Shown here: piece by piece, positions 1 to 13,800 of the stretch
Layout: each line of letters opens with the position of its first letter
Numbering within the stretch: the first letter of the stretch is position 1
From: Stratiolaelaps scimitus
Lineage: Eukaryota > Arthropoda > Arachnida > Mesostigmata > Laelapidae
DNA: 64,000 nucleotides
Assembly (NCBI GenBank): GCA_019614645.1
Contig: JABWDB010000006.1
Coordinates: forward strand, 8,804,001 to 8,868,000
Direction of reading: 5' to 3'
The notes under the pieces: generated by a model
The model's database searches: none
Told to the model about the DNA's origin: nothing
Seen by the model: the letters and a program-made list of their open reading frames with translations, nothing else
Made by a program: the position numbers and the translations under genes

Positions 1-1757
1 CCACTCCTCGTTGACCCGAAAGCGTCCTTCTATAGTATATGTCTTTTCCAACGGAGGGCCAACGAAAAGGAGGGATTTCGTATTCATCATGCTGCGACGA
101 GCCGGCCGACTACTCCGTGCATGACGCGCTCCGAACGTCAGCCAGGCCAAGCAAAGTGGAGAATAAACCCGTTTCGAGATGGAGCAGCCCTTCTTGGCGC
201 TGCCTTTACCTTTGGCCTATCTATCTGTCAGTCAGTATATGCCTTGTCTGCAAGCCAGCTATAGGGCCAACCTATCCGCTGAATCCATTGGGGGCTACGG
301 GCAAAGGCACAGCAGTAGCAACAAGGAAGCGAACCTCCAGCCCGTGCCGACAGTCGATCTTGCTGAGAATTATTTGGAACGGGGGGCGGAACAGCCGACC
401 AGTGGCAGCAACAGAGCAGGCCCACCCCGACTGTCGAAAGAGCTACGTCTGCCTGCCATCACGGCCGTTGCCTGCGCAAGCTGGATCGTCAATAAGGAGC
501 GAAGCCGATTTGAGCCAGCAGGATAGACGCGCCTGCAGTGCAGACGCGCGGCACGGGGCTTCCTTTCGCCCGGTCCGATGTCTGCTAAGACGAGTCTCCG
601 GCCGGGAGTTGAGGGCGCTCGTCGAGGACCACTGTTGGGTGCCGAAGGAGATGACTCTGCGAGATGAACCGGCTGCGGCAGCGGGCCGCGCAGCGATTCA
701 TTCTCGAACCCGCAATTCGATCGCTGAACTGTCGACAACCAGTCGAGCGGATTGATCGGGAACGTTCGCCATGAAATCAGCAGCAGCCGATCTCTCTCTC
801 TGAGCGAACCGATGTCGCTTAACTTGTCAAGCCTTCCTACACGACGAACATAAAAATACGTCCACTAGATGGAGAGAGAGGAAAAAAAATGACAAGGAGT
901 TCGTTGAGCTCGGAATAGCTTAGGTACTGCGATGTCGAGCGCTGTGAGGCGCATCGTATGTGCATACTTTTTCCTAGTTATTTTATACCCATATGTGACG
1001 TATATATATAGCGAATGTTCAGTGTCCAACGGCTGGGGAGCTACCCTCGCCAGGTGGTCAGCTTATCAGTGTAGGAACCCGGCCGAGGATTGGTGCTCCG
1101 CATCGTGTACACGTGACATCCGGCCTTTCTAACTTCACCTGACCGGTTTGTTACCGCACACGAGTGTGAACAGTCTTCTCTGCCAGTCTGCTCGCCTTCG
1201 AGGCTTGGGCCTCACCTTGTGTGGTGTCTTCTAATTAGTGGCCCACCCGAACTGACGTGCTCGACTTCCATGCGGCACGTCGTGGTCAGCTCAGTCTCAG
1301 AGCGTGCCTGGTGCCCTTTCTGCACGAAATTAGAGTTACTGCGACGTTCTCCGTTGCACTGTGCTAAGTGTTCATTAGAACAAAGCCGTCAATGGCAACC
1401 TGTCTGATGTATTGTTCGGGCTCGGCCGTGTCGCCACGGGTAACACCGCTCTGGGACGTGGTGTGACAGCTCGTTGTCCAATCGAAGCGTCCTTAATTGG
1501 AGGTCCCGTGGCGAACCCAGGCTGTGAATTGTAGTACTTTGTGCACAAAGCGGTCTCTTGCTGTTTTTTTTCTTACTCACAAATGCGGCTCCAGACCTTC
1601 GGAGCACGGCGAAAGATGTGTGCGATACAAGTTACGCATGCGAAGGGATCCACGTTGCGTCCGTGGTATCTCCGTTCATGTCCTTAGCATTTCACAATCA
1701 TAAGTACATCGTGACTTCTCTGAGGGGGAGCGTGTTGCAGGCTACCCTCGGAAATCT
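1..1757. other. Non-coding stretch, nothing recognised
   Basis: The stretch has mixed base composition. Several open frames of 60-240 codons overlap each other on both strands, lack recognisable domains and have no convincing splice sites, so I treat them as chance. The 238-codon plus-strand frame at 39-755 is arginine-, serine- and proline-rich, as expected for a shadow frame in GC-rich DNA. No repeat family was recognised. Confidence 0.5.
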
Positions 1758-4700
1758 ATTTCGTGTCCTCACCGTCTCGGCTGACTTATGAAAGCAACCG
1801 CTATAGCAGAGTTGCGTTGATGGTCTTCTTCACAGCAACACTGTTCTCCTGCGAGCCCCCCACGCTATCTCGCATTGGGCCCTCTGCGGGACCGAGCAAT
1901 GAAAGCATCTGCGCGGCAGTGGCGGCTGGCCCACTAACAGTGGCGTCGATGGTGGTGAGAGATGTCAAGAAAAGGGAACGCCTGCTCGACCGAACGTCAG
2001 CCAGCCATCCAGCCAGTCAGCCCGGGTTCGTCACCATGGAGAGCGCCCATCGAGACTCGGACGCGAGGAGTTGCCACTACTACCCTTTCTACGCCGCACT
2101 CCATGGCGTTGCATGGAAAATTGGCAGCAGCAGCATCAGTAACAACAACAACGGCGACAACAACAACAAGAGCGAGGGGGCTGTGCGAGCTATACTGTGG
2201 CTGCGACGTCTTCCGTCCGAGAGAATATCGTAGCCCGGAGATCTCTTCACTTGGTGCACGCAGAATGTGGGCAAAGGCGGAATGGGGGTAGTCTCTCTTC
2301 CTTACCCCGTCTCGAATGGCGAAGGAAGGTTAGCGTAGGCACAGATGGCTGTGGCGCTCACTATCTCTGGAGTCTCTGAACTCGTTCAGCTCATTCGGTC
2401 TAGCCAGCAGCTGAGGCAGTGGCGGTGGCACCAACAACACCAGTAGCAGAGGCAGCAGCAGCCGCAGCAGTAGATTTGCACTTAGCAGCTTCGGCTGAAA
2501 TGACGGCGGAGACAACCAGGAACGAGCAGGAATTGAAGGACTAAGGGGAGCAGCCGGCAGAGGAGCGGGAGGATGTTTGCCCACTGAATCAGGTCACGGC
2601 GAAGACGAGACAACGAACCAACGAGCGAACGAACAGCCAGCTAGAGCGGCAACGAGATGAGAAGGGAAAAGAGCGCGATTCGCTTCGGAACCCGTTTGGA
2701 AGGCGCGGGGAACGATAGAGCGGCGAGTGCGGAATTCTGGATCGAGGATCGACGCGATCGGAGGAAGGTGGAAGTCGTGGAGGACACATAAGGGCGACGG
2801 CCACGACTATGGCGACCGCCACACACCAACAACAACAACGATAACGACGACGACGATGGCTGGAGGCGGAGGGTGAAAAAAGAGGCCCGAGCCCAGCTTC
2901 GGGAGCCTTTCAAAGGAAAAACGAGTCAAGGGCCACCCATACCTTCAACTCACCTCCCCGCCTCCCCGCACGTTCGTCACTGAGCGAAGGGCAACGAGAG
3001 CATCAATCGGACCGCCAAAAATCGTCTTAAACCCGAGTCCTGTTAAACCCCTCGAAGAAGGAATACGCGGTGACGAGAAAGGTGTGATACGAATACTGCG
3101 AGAACGACGGTCTACGGCTGGTAAGCTAACATCATCAGTCAGTGAGTCATTCAGGTTCTGTATATCTAAACCTATGTATCGTGTACAGTGGATACCAATG
3201 ATAGCGATGCAACGACGCTTCGTTTTCGTACAGATTTTAGGAACGACTGGACGACTGGAACGATTTCACTATCCGAGAAATATCCCCGCCTACGTCGACT
3301 TCAAGACCAATCGATTAGAGAGAATGGTGATCACCGAGAGGGGTACTATTTGTATCTACCGTACACAAGGCTAGCTAGTGAGCGTATGTATGTGTGTGTG
3401 TGTGTGTGTGTGACTGGATGTGGATTGAAACTGATCACACTATACAAGGGATAAATCTGTGCGGGGGCAAAATGCACTCGTTGGGTAGGCATACGGGGAG
3501 CGGGGGGGCGGCGTTCGGGACCAACACATAGTATAAAACATCATGGAACGACCTCTCGCCACATATTCCTCCTGTGTAACAAAGACACAATAGCTGCCCT
3601 ATTGATTGACCCTCGTCAGAGCCGTGAGGGTCATGGGGACCTAACGCTAGCCGGCCCTTAGCCAGTGTTCGCATCGAGTGGGGCTTGAACGCTGTCACCT
3701 GTTTCGCTTTAGTAAACGTTCATGCAAAATGGTATACTCACTGTTCCGCTACCAGAAACGCCTCCCACAGACAGAACATCCTGCGACGGAGCACGACGCT
3801 TACTTCAGTAGCTTGCTGATGTTTTCTGCCACCACCGAGGGTTAGGTTCGGATGAGAAAAGCGTTTGGTCAGCCAGGCAGACAGCTCAGGATACGGTGCT
3901 ATTGAGGGCAGGAGGGAAGCAGCGTCCTCTGGAGGAGCCACTCGCCCGACGCCAGCGCCCTCTGGCCCGCGAGCCGATAACCACCTTGGTCGTCGGCCAT
4001 CTCCGCCGTGGGGCAGGGCGACCCTCCATTCTCCTGACTGCCTCCTCCTTGCTTGCCTGCTCCCTTGGTCGCTCGCCCTCCTGACGCAGTCTTCTTCGGG
4101 GAGGGGGGCTGAAGGAAACAGGCCCTAACGCACGCAGACACACACAGCTCTCTCTCGTTCTCCTTCGCTCTATTTCTCTCATTCGGTCGGTCTGTCTCCT
4201 CCTCCTCCTTCGCGCTGCCTAAGGACTCCGACCGGCGGCGGCGGCGGCGGCGGCGCCACGCAGAGTATGATGTGAGGAAGAAGCAATGTGTAGGCAGCAG
4301 GGGTGAGCAGCGACTGCGAGTGTTCTGTGGACTCTCAGCCTTAGCAGCCTTCGGCTGGCTGTGCGTCCGCTGTAGTTCGCTCTTGGTCTGAAGCTGGGGA
4401 GACTGACTGGGTTGCGCGTGGGTTGGCCGCGCGCGGGTCGGGTCGAGCCCAGGCGAGGCCACTCGCCCAAGCAGGGAGCCGGAGGAGTCCGGCCGAGCTG
4501 CGGGAGGAACGAGGCAGGGGAACGAGGCGGGGGGTCGTGGGGTTGTACACACTGTGCACCGGAGAGAAGTAGTGACATGCGGAACGTGACAATTCAATCT
4601 AAACGCCTCGCTTGGTGGCGATTCTCAGCATGCCAGTTTCTTCCCAGGTTTGTCGCAAGCTCCACTATGTAGCGTTCCCGTCGGCCTGCGTTCCTCTGCT

Positions 4701-6400
4701 ACGTCCTCGCTCCGGCCTTACCCACCGCTGGCACCTCCGACCCTCAGCCCGTCTCAGCCGTTGCCGCTGGCGGTCGGCTGGTGTCGAACAACTAACTCTC
4801 GAGATAAGTCGTGAACAACCCGAGAGCAGTCCGAGCCCAGCCCGAACGCACCCGCACGAACTGTAGGAATGTCCCCTGACTCCTTTCGCTCGAATCTCCA
4901 TTCGCGTGGACCGAACAGCGTCCGTCTCCAGTTCGTCCTCTTGTTTGCCAGTTCGTTATCCCTGCCATAGCAGAGGCGGTGGCAGCCGTTTTTTACAGAA
5001 CTCGTCGTGCGGAGCTGTTCTACACGCTCCTAGCCTGAATCCCCAGCCACAGCCCCACACGTCCTCCCCTTCTCTCCCTCTCTCTCGCCCTGACTCTGGT
5101 CTTGCTTTATTTCTTTTATTTGCCTTTCTGTAACCCTAGTTTGTCCTCCTCAACCGAGTTACTGACACACTCTTTTTCTCTCTGTCTGTAGTTCTCCTCT
5201 ACAATTCGTTTCCTGTTCGTCTCCGTCAAGCAAGCTAGCTATTGGGCCCGTTGCAGCTTTCCAAGCGTTTTCTCCAGCAGTCACTGGCCGACAGGAGGTT
5301 AACGGCCCCTCCCAGCTATCCCCGCGTTCCTCCTGTCGTCTGCTCCACGCGGAGCACGCTTTGCCCTGCTCGGATGAGAGTTCTGAACTCTTGACGGGCA
5401 AGTCCTTACTCGAGTCGCTATCTTCGCTAAGCGTCCTTTAGCTACCTCTAGTGCTGATCTTGATTCTGCCGCCTCCAGAGTAACCGGGACTGGCCCTGTT
5501 GTGCAGAGTCCGCGGACGAGCCTAAGCGGATCTGGAGCCCGTCGGTCATATTTCGAACTCGTTCAGCGCTACTTTCTCTCTCTCTGACTCCCATTGCTCT
5601 CTCCCGCTGGAACCCCCGGTCAGTGCACACAGCAGGGCGTCCCTTACAGAGAGCGATCCGGCACGAATGAAAGGAAATGAAATGGGCGGTGAACAGATAA
5701 TGTTCTCTCTCTTTCTCGCTTGCTTTCATGTACTACAGTATACACTCACAAATAGCTCCTGGCCAGAGCTCCCGCCAGCACACTCGCATCCATATCGAGG
5801 CGCGCATATTCTCTAAGTTCTTAAACTTAACAGAAAAAAAAACGGACGCTAGCATACGCCAATGAAACAGATGCGAACTAAAGCCCACTGGTCGGGCAGG
5901 AACGAAGCTGAACTCTTGGCGAAATCTGGCTTTGATGTTGCATCCGCTGCTGTTGCTGATGTGGCGGCGCTCTCCACGCTGTCGAGTATACGCACATAAG
6001 CATACCGTACGCCGTAGCCGCTTAACGGCGTTGGGCCGTGAGCAGGGCAGGGCTCACAGAACGAGACCCTCATCTGTGGCGGGTATTCCTGCTTTGTGTG
6101 TGTGTGTGTGTATGTGTATAGCAGAACCAGTCCTGCGGCTGATATAAAACAGCCGGCGGCCGTTGCGTGGCGCCATCGTGCGTCAATGTGGTTCACATAA
6201 AAAGGGCCATCGCTTCTGCTCGAAGTCCCCGGTGGGTCGGCACCCTCCAACAAACGATGCCGAACCCTCACGGCCGCTGCCATCCGCAACGTTGCTACCC
6301 GTCCTGAGATCTCCCTCTCTCCCTCGCGCCCACTCTCTATATCTCTATCTTGCTCCGCAACTCGCTAATTGCCGAAGGGCAGACTGCCCGGGGGCGAAAA
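1758..6400. promoter_or_regulatory. GC-rich promoter or 5'UTR-like region
   Basis: This 4.6-kb stretch is richer in G+C and CpG than most of the window. It carries CAG/CAA-type tracts (2125-2175, 2398-2475, 2823-2860), a TG tract (3390-3412), a CGG tract (4232-4255) and long pyrimidine runs (about 5060-5100, 5570-5610, 6310-6360). Such tracts are typical of arthropod first exons and 5' leaders. Open frames such as the minus-strand 232-codon frame at 3899-4597 are Arg/Ser/Pro-rich low complexity with no domain. I infer a promoter or leader of an unseen gene; its direction is unknown. No TATA box or initiator could be singled out. Confidence 0.3.
4232..4255 (+). repeat. CGG trinucleotide tract
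   Basis: About seven to eight uninterrupted CGG units lie in the most GC-rich part of the window. Read on the minus strand in the long low-complexity frame it would give a run of arginines, which argues against coding. CGG tracts of this kind usually sit in 5' leaders or promoters. Confidence 0.85.
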
Positions 6401-6777
6401 TTGCATGACGGCGGAGTTAACTAGCGGACCAAGCCTGCGGAGCAAGGACCGTTAAGGCTGGTCGGAACGATACCCCCCGCTAGGGAGTGCATAGTAGTTT
6501 GTAGTTTGTTGTTCGTTAGAGGGGATCTCCGGCGCACCCCTTTCACGACCCAAAGGACAATAGTTGTCTTTTGTCACAACACAGTGGGTAAGTGCCCCTG
6601 TGTTTTGCTGATGCTGTACTGAGTAGCCTAGACATATGCTCTTCACATCGATGCTTCGGCACTTCGCTAATTGCACGAGATACATCTTAGGGGAGGGGGG
6701 ATTTTAAATGCCCAAGGCAATCATAGCGGATTGTTTTTCAATTGTATCTTCGTAGCGTTTTCCACGATATACGATGC

Positions 6778-6814
<37 letters not shown>

Positions 6815-8179
6815 TATACAGTACGGTGTTGTGTGGTGCACAGGGTGCCTAAACTTGTTATGTAAACATCGCATGCCGATATTTATGCACGTTATAATGT
6901 AATGCTGATGGCGGTGATGATCACTAAGTAATAACAATAATAACGATCAAGCCACTGTCCGAAACGCTGTTGCCTGAGCTTGTGTGTTACGTCTTTGCAT
7001 TTTGATCTAATTTCACTAACGAGCGAATAGCGAATTATCGTGTGAATATAAATCGGGACAAGACGGTACGGATCGAGGAGAAGCGAGGAGATTCATATCA
7101 GTTGGTGCCAACTGGTCCTTCCCTTCCCGAAGTGGCTTACTGTTGACCTGCTAGAAAGTCATCGTATCGCGTGGTACGAGCAAATACGAGTTATCCGTTT
7201 TGTTCTTGATTGAACAGAAAAATGGGAAAATGGCGGATATCGAGCGGTCGTGTTCGATACCCGCCAGGGACTAAACGATTTTATCCAGATGGTCGTCGTT
7301 AAATCGCTCTATCCGTGGCTCTAAGCTCCGTATACGCCTGACGGTGGGACTCGAACCGGCGACTTTTTAGGATCTACAAATAGGTGCTTTTCCTCTAAGC
7401 AGAATGATAATCGTTGTCGTCATGCGGACGCGGTCCCGTTTTCATTTTGGGCGGTCACCCGAGTTACAATCGGTGGTGCGAGTATGTTTCGCGCCTTGTG
7501 CACTCGCAGTTCTTGACGAACTTGAAGTCTCCCTGATAGCGGCGTGGTCCGCCGATGTTGATAGTCTTAGCAATAGTAATTGATTGTTGAGATACTCTTC
7601 TGGTACCATAAGTTGTATCGTCTCTGGCCTCGGGTCAACGTTTGACTCATTACGTTTGAATATTAAGGGTCAAAGTGTTCAATGGCACTTTTTGACGCCT
7701 GTCTTGAACCGGTTCAGGTGGGGGTGCCAGAGCTTCCAACCACTCGCCGGCATTAATACTCATTGTCACTATTTTTGCTCATTGTCGTATTTGTATAGCT
7801 TCTTGAGTTCGATAGCACCCTTGGGCTATGCCGATCTGCTCCGTAGGGTCTCCCTCATCTTGAGTATGCCCCGGACCATCGCTCCTATGGCGGCATTGCG
7901 TGTATCCAGCGAAAGAAATCTGATTTTTGCTTTGGGAAAATCAACGCCGCTCTTTCTTTGCAGGTGATAAATTGCAATTCGTCGTCCAGTAACTCTCATG
8001 CAATAGGGTACCCATTTAATTTATTTTTTATTCTACTGCACTATCGACGCCTCATAGCGATTAATGGTAGCTTTTATTGATGAAAGATATGTGATATTTA
8101 CAACCACCGCATTATCAAGTTCAAGAGCCGCGCCCGGAATGCGTCGTTAATTTCGTATAGGAATACTCAGCAAATAGAC
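6401..8179. other. Non-coding stretch with AT microsatellite and a tRNA-like relic
   Basis: It holds an AT microsatellite at 6782-6811. A minus-strand pol III-like promoter pair lies at 7347-7403: a B-box match GGTTCGAGTCC at 7357-7347 and an A-box-like TGCTTAGAGG near 7403-7392. The flanking arms do not fold as a proper tRNA, so it is probably a SINE relic. An open frame at 7584-7967 has no recognised domain. Confidence 0.4.
6782..6811. repeat. (TA)n microsatellite
   Basis: Fifteen consecutive TA units, directly visible. Confidence 0.95.
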
Positions 8180-8530
8180 CCAATCATCGTCGACGATGAT
8201 GACCATAATATTAATGACTGTACTTGACCACTTTATTCAGACAAGAGGAGTAACCCAGGTGGACAATCTCAGCCCACTCTTTGTCTCTGTAATCGTTAAC
8301 GACCTGCCGAGCGAAACCAATGTACGTCGTAGGCAGATCCATGCCCTTCTTTATGCAGACGATCTCGTAATGTTTAGTAGGAATCGCCACCATGTCCAGC
8401 AGGCCGTATCCACGTTCACCTTTGACTGACATAACAAGTTTGGACTTGAAGTCAACTCGCAAAAAACCGAAGCAATGAAGTTCTATCGGGGAGACCCATC
8501 GCCGCATCAGATTCAATGCCGCATCAATTC
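8180..8530 (+). mobile_element. Non-LTR retrotransposon (LINE) reverse transcriptase relic
   Basis: The frame from 8196 reads through typical non-LTR reverse transcriptase motifs: GVTQVDNLSPLF (8236-8271, a decayed form of the GVxQGDxLSPLLF motif), then LLYADDLVMFS with the catalytic YADD box at 8352-8363, then after an in-frame stop GLEVNSQKTEAMKFYRG. Only the palm region is seen (about 110 residues of a roughly 400-residue domain). There is a stop near 8430 and no endonuclease domain was found nearby. It is a dead fragment that once copied LINE RNA into DNA at nicked target sites. The clade cannot be assigned from this piece. Confidence 0.8.
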
Positions 8531-9361
8531 ATACACCAGTATGAATACCAACATGAATCGAGTAGTCGTTGTTCCTCTTCCCCGGATTGAATCAATTGAA
8601 ATGTTCCATTTTGATCTATGTATGGAAATGGATTGATTCGCTCGATTGCGCCCTGGCTTCAACGAGCTCTCCTTGTGTATTTTTCTCCAACGATGGTAAC
8701 ATCCTTGAACTTGCCGACAAATCTGTAGGACTCGATCAATATTCAAATGATAGCAGGAGCAGTAATGGAACAGATAATAGTCCACTTTAAACTTGGGTTT
8801 AAATTTATTCCTTGTTTCCCTCTGCTCGCCAGACAAATCCGATATCTAATTAACTACTGTCAAATCTAGCAGAGCGTTTTACGGTTGACAAAGGCACGGC
8901 CATAGTCGAAACAGACGTCACCATATGGGGGAGGGTCGTTGGTGGTTACCACGAAAGTGACCCCGAAATGCTTTTTCGCCGTTATATTGATAACCCAGCT
9001 GGTGTTCGGTGTGATTAATGTTCGAAAGGCGATGATCCAGAGAAGAAGTATCCGTCAGGATTTCTAGTGGCATTATTATTATCATTATCTGTCGTTGTAC
9101 TAACGCATGATCGCGCAAATCGGAACATCGATCATAAACGGAGCAGCGGTTACCTGTACGTTGACTATTTGTTACCCCATATGCGGGCGAACACGAAGGG
9201 GCGAAGGAGCCTTCCGAGTTCTCTTGAACAGAGAACTTTAACGGTGACATAGATACGTGGCTTGGCTTGACTGGCTACTGTGTATTTGCAAGCAGGAATC
9301 ACGCGGCAAATGACTACTTTATGGATAGGAGAGCTGTGTAAGCTTCACATAAGCGAGAAAC

Positions 9362-9425
<64 letters not shown>

Positions 9426-10784
9426 AATAAAGTTGAGCTAGTTGAGAGAAATAGATCCTGTGTGGAATTGCCGCGAAAAAAAACAATCAAGGATGGCGGC
9501 TCGGAAATGACGAGGCACTCTCAGAAATTAGGACACATTTGTCACTCTCGGCGGGTTGTGACTTCGGCCCCTGTTCGGAAGCAGTGTGTATTATTTCATA
9601 TCATATGTGCTGTCCTGCGGGACTCTAACTGGAGACTCCACATAGGGTTCGAAGCGCTCGGTGACACCCATCCGCCATTCCCATTGGCAAAAGTTGCACG
9701 TGCCATGCCAAAGATGTCCAAATCAGCTAAGATAATCTAGTGTAACACTTCCCAGCTCGCTCATTCATTCAAATATCATTTTGCGTTCGTCATATCGATG
9801 GCAAATAATGGACTCGTTACTATTTCTTCATGAGTAAACACTTGTCATGACACCATTGAGAGGGAGGGCGAGGGAGAGAGAGAGAGAGAAAGCGCTAATT
9901 TCTTGGGCCTTATAACCTACAACAGAATGCGCTGGAATAAAACACAGGTGTTTTTTATACTCGACCACACCCAATTCGTGTGGCAGCACCAAATACCTTC
10001 ACGTGAGATACGTTGTGGTGATTCTCTCGACGATAGTTTGTTTGCGACATAACTGTAACTGTTGTAATAGCTAATGTCGAAGCGAATCCGCATGTCGGCT
10101 GTGGCATCTTCACAATCCGTCAACCTCTGTCGCAATGGCTTCATCTTTGTCTTTGTAATTCTCTCTCTCTCTCACTCTCTTTCTTTCACTGAAGCCACCT
10201 GATTTATTTGTATATATGTATAAATGTCTTTTTTGTCAACAGATTAAGTTTCTACTCACGTCGCAAATCGATTTAGATAACACTCCCGACAGCGACGAAC
10301 GCGTTTGTGCCCTGACACGCACACACATCTACCCAGTTAAATCAGACAGACAGATGTAAATAATACTGTTTAGCTAAACGAATCGAAATAGAATAGACAT
10401 ATATATATATATATTCGTGCTGAACGTTAGAAATGACGTCTATATTGTCCTAAACAGGCCCTCGCCACTTTGGGGGGCTCGTGCTAACGTACAAGATATA
10501 GTGGTAAATGTATTTTAGTGGGCGATATCGCGAGGCAGCAACCGTCAGACGGATCAGTCGTCGCCATATCGTAGTTCCGACGGGTCCGCTCAATAACCCC
10601 CCCAGTGAAGTGTGACATAGGCTAGCTCTTTGTTTGCCTTGAACAAATGGATAGTCACTGGGTTCAGCCTTAGTATCGTCAAAGAATATTAACTTTGGTC
10701 AGGTACCTAGTTCTAGGTCGATCAATTCAACCTGCTAACCTCCCACAACGAGCTGTTGGCGAGAGCGGCTGAAACATCGTGAGA
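8531..10784. other. Non-coding stretch upstream of the cuticle gene
   Basis: It holds a 58-bp AT microsatellite (9364-9421), a GA tract (about 9869-9889), a CT tract (about 10162-10190) and a short AT tract (about 10399-10414). Open frames here (for example 9462-9740) lack domains. The last few hundred bases must contain the promoter of the cuticle gene, but I could not identify a TATA box or a clear initiator. Confidence 0.45.
9364..9421. repeat. Long (TA)n microsatellite
   Basis: Twenty-nine uninterrupted TA units, the longest AT run in the window. Confidence 0.95.
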
Positions 10785-10847
10785 ATGAAGTTACAATCCG
10801 CCTTTGTGTATTTCGCTGGTGTTGTTTTAGCCATCTGTCCTGCCATG
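10785..10847 (+). CDS. Cuticle protein gene, exon 1 (signal peptide)
   Basis: Twenty-one codons from ATG to ATG, ending exactly at a consensus donor GTAAGT at 10848. A short first exon that encodes little more than the signal peptide, followed by a long intron, is the usual structure of arthropod cuticle protein genes. Confidence 0.88.
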
Positions 10848-13800
10848 GTAAGTTGTGTACGCCTGGAAATTATTCAAGGCAGGATTGAATAGACATTCGT
10901 TTGTTCACCCGGCAAATGTGAACGCTTAAATTTGCAACGGATATTTCTTAATGTGTATATATATATATATATATACACTCGTAAAGCGTTGCTGGCACAT
11001 CTGGTGCTGCTAGTCAACGTTTTCCTGATTTTCTTTTTTTGCTCAGTTTAAGCAATGCGTGTTAAACAATGATGACTTTTTATCTCTTGATCAGTAGTAT
11101 GCTCATCGTTATCTTAACCCTTTAAATGGTATACGGGAGAATAATTCATGCGTTGACGGTTTCCGCACAACCGCTTCACATAACAGCTCCGCTTGAACAT
11201 CCTACATATATATATATATATGTTCCGTGTTGTATCAGTATTTTCACATACGAATATTAAGAGCAGGTAAATGTTGAGGGTGCTAACAACTCATTGTGTA
11301 GCGGCTTCGTTGCCGATTGGGCTATATATTCTTCTATATCAATATATGTTTTTCTTTCTCTCTCATTGCGTAACTCACTTGTTGCTGGTGTTGCTGCTGC
11401 TGCTGTTGTTGAATGTGATAACGAAAAGTCCTGTTCCAAAATTTGAAACCATCTTCGCTTAGTTTAACTTTTAAGGACAAAGAAACAAATAACTGTTTAG
11501 TGTATTATCACGCTATTATTTATTGGTGAACAATCATTCATTCTAGCTAGCGTAAGATTACGCAATTGTCTGCGTGTTAAATAGTGAATTTGACACCCTG
11601 TATTATAATTGATATCTAATAAATTTATAAATTTTCCGAGCTGACTCACAGTTCAACATTTCACGTCCACGGTACAACTCCTTTCGGCATTGATATCGAA
11701 TAGAAATCCAATGAAATGCAGTAATAAATCACTAAAGCCAGTGTTCCACATGTGTTAGTTTTTTTTTTATTTGTCCCTCGTAATTTTTTTCCGCGCCGAT
11801 TACGTTTGTCGACTTTCACAAGTACATTGGTCATCAGGCCAAGGTGAGGTTGTCACTCGAACGGCGCTAGACCCTGTCCGCGTGCTGATGCAGACAGCGG
11901 GTATAACCCAGCCGTTGGTTGTGCTGAGGCGCCTTCCTGCCAAGATGGTAGTGGGTAGACCGAACTGAGACGTACAGCACACATAGAGACAGGCCAGACA
12001 GATCTTGATGCACTCTCTATGAGCACGTATTATCGAAGTGGAGACAGCTTGAGGAGAGCGCTTGTTATGAACACGAGATGCCGACCACGGGGTTATATTT
12101 AACTTTGAGCTGAGCTGCCGGTACTGTGACCCTGCCCGCTGGGGATAGATTTGCCCCGTGAGAGTATAATAGACTTCATACGTACACACACACCGCACAC
12201 ATATATATATATATATACATATATATTCTGATATTTGCGTGGCCAAATGCCATCCATTGCTCCTGTATTTGAGCCGTAAGCCGTATTAATAATGTACACA
12301 ATATTTTGCTGATTTTCGAGACGAATGTGTTCGACTATCCTTTTTGTATCAACGACATAAGTGCACAGCCACCCTGCTAACTGTACCTCATGATTCTATC
12401 AGCATTTCTACTCTAGTAGCTGTAATGTGGGGTAGTGTGAGATAACAACGTCATTATTTTTAATGCGTAGTCCAACTTGAACCTACTTCGACGTCGCTGC
12501 GCGAGTTGTCGGTGGACTAATTTTCAACGTATCTCTCTGTACAGTGGATTTCATATCAGACCTCGAAGAGAGAATTTACTAGGGTTCTTTGGTCCTACTG
12601 TCTACATTTATCCAGGTCGCGACACATAACGGGCAAAGCTGTTGTAGAAGCATTTCCATGCGTTGCTGTTGTCTCGTTGTGCTTCAACCTGAGTCAGCGA
12701 ATGGGTGATTCGAGAAGTCGAGACGCTCGTCTCCTAAAAACCTCTTTGTGTACGGAAGCAATCACCTTCTCAGGGCATCTGTGAAGGGGGGGGGGCTTTC
12801 GGCCTCCTACAGGGCGCAGTCCTTAGGTAAACAGCCGGTATTTCAAAGAGTCCTCTCAATTCGAAGAGAAAAACCTTGTCGAATACATAGCCTGTCTAGT
12901 TGGTAGCAGCAGGCGACCTGCAATGGATAAATCATTGGGAGCATCGTCGGCTCCTCCGTATTTCACTTGATTGAAAACTTCCCGATCGACGGCTCGGGTG
13001 AATGCGGATATCGGCCACAACGTGGGAATGCACTCGACGTGTTCTATATCGAGATAATGCACAAGTAAAAATAACAACGTGAAACACCAAATAGGTGGTG
13101 GTGTTGTTGGTGGTGGCGGCGACGACGACGACGACGGCGGCCTGGCGTAGGGGAACTCGAGACTTTTGAAGCACAGACTGAAGGGCGATCATTGGTTCGA
13201 GCCTCGTCACGCAACTTATTTCTTGGATCAAGTCACACACGTGTGTCGCATATTGTAGGAGGTAGATAGAATACATTAGCCATAGCAACTACTATTAGCA
13301 TTTTGTAATGATCAAAACTGGCTGCAAGAACATATTCGTGTCTCGATATGGTATTTTTGGTTTTTTTTTCGATATAGCGTGCCCTGCGGTGCCTTATAGT
13401 GGCTGGGAAAATAGTGGATAAAGATTCTCGAACTATTCGTCCAGTTACACGAGATGAACTAATTATACAATCGTTTTACGATCTGCAGAGGAAACAGATC
13501 TCGTATTTCTAAATGACTTATGAAAATGCTTACTAATAGTCTTCTTTCGTTATTCCGTTAGCTAACGCAATCATTCTCCATTACCGGTAAAGAAAAAAAA
13601 ACGTCCTCTGTTAGTTTCACCATCCACTAAGCGAGTGAAATCATTATTTTCAGGGAATCAATATTTTGAAAAACAACAAGCAATCTGTTCTAGGTGTGTA
13701 GATCTCGACAAAACAGGCGACTTTTGCATTAGAAATGTTTCGGCAATGCTCAACTGGTATCGTGACAAGCGACGGATTACCAAAGCTAGCGATACATGAT

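Noticed and set aside
3899..4597. Minus-strand 232-codon open frame
   Set aside because: It is Arg/Ser/Pro low complexity passing through a CGG tract, without domain or splice support. The frame is open because the DNA is GC-rich.
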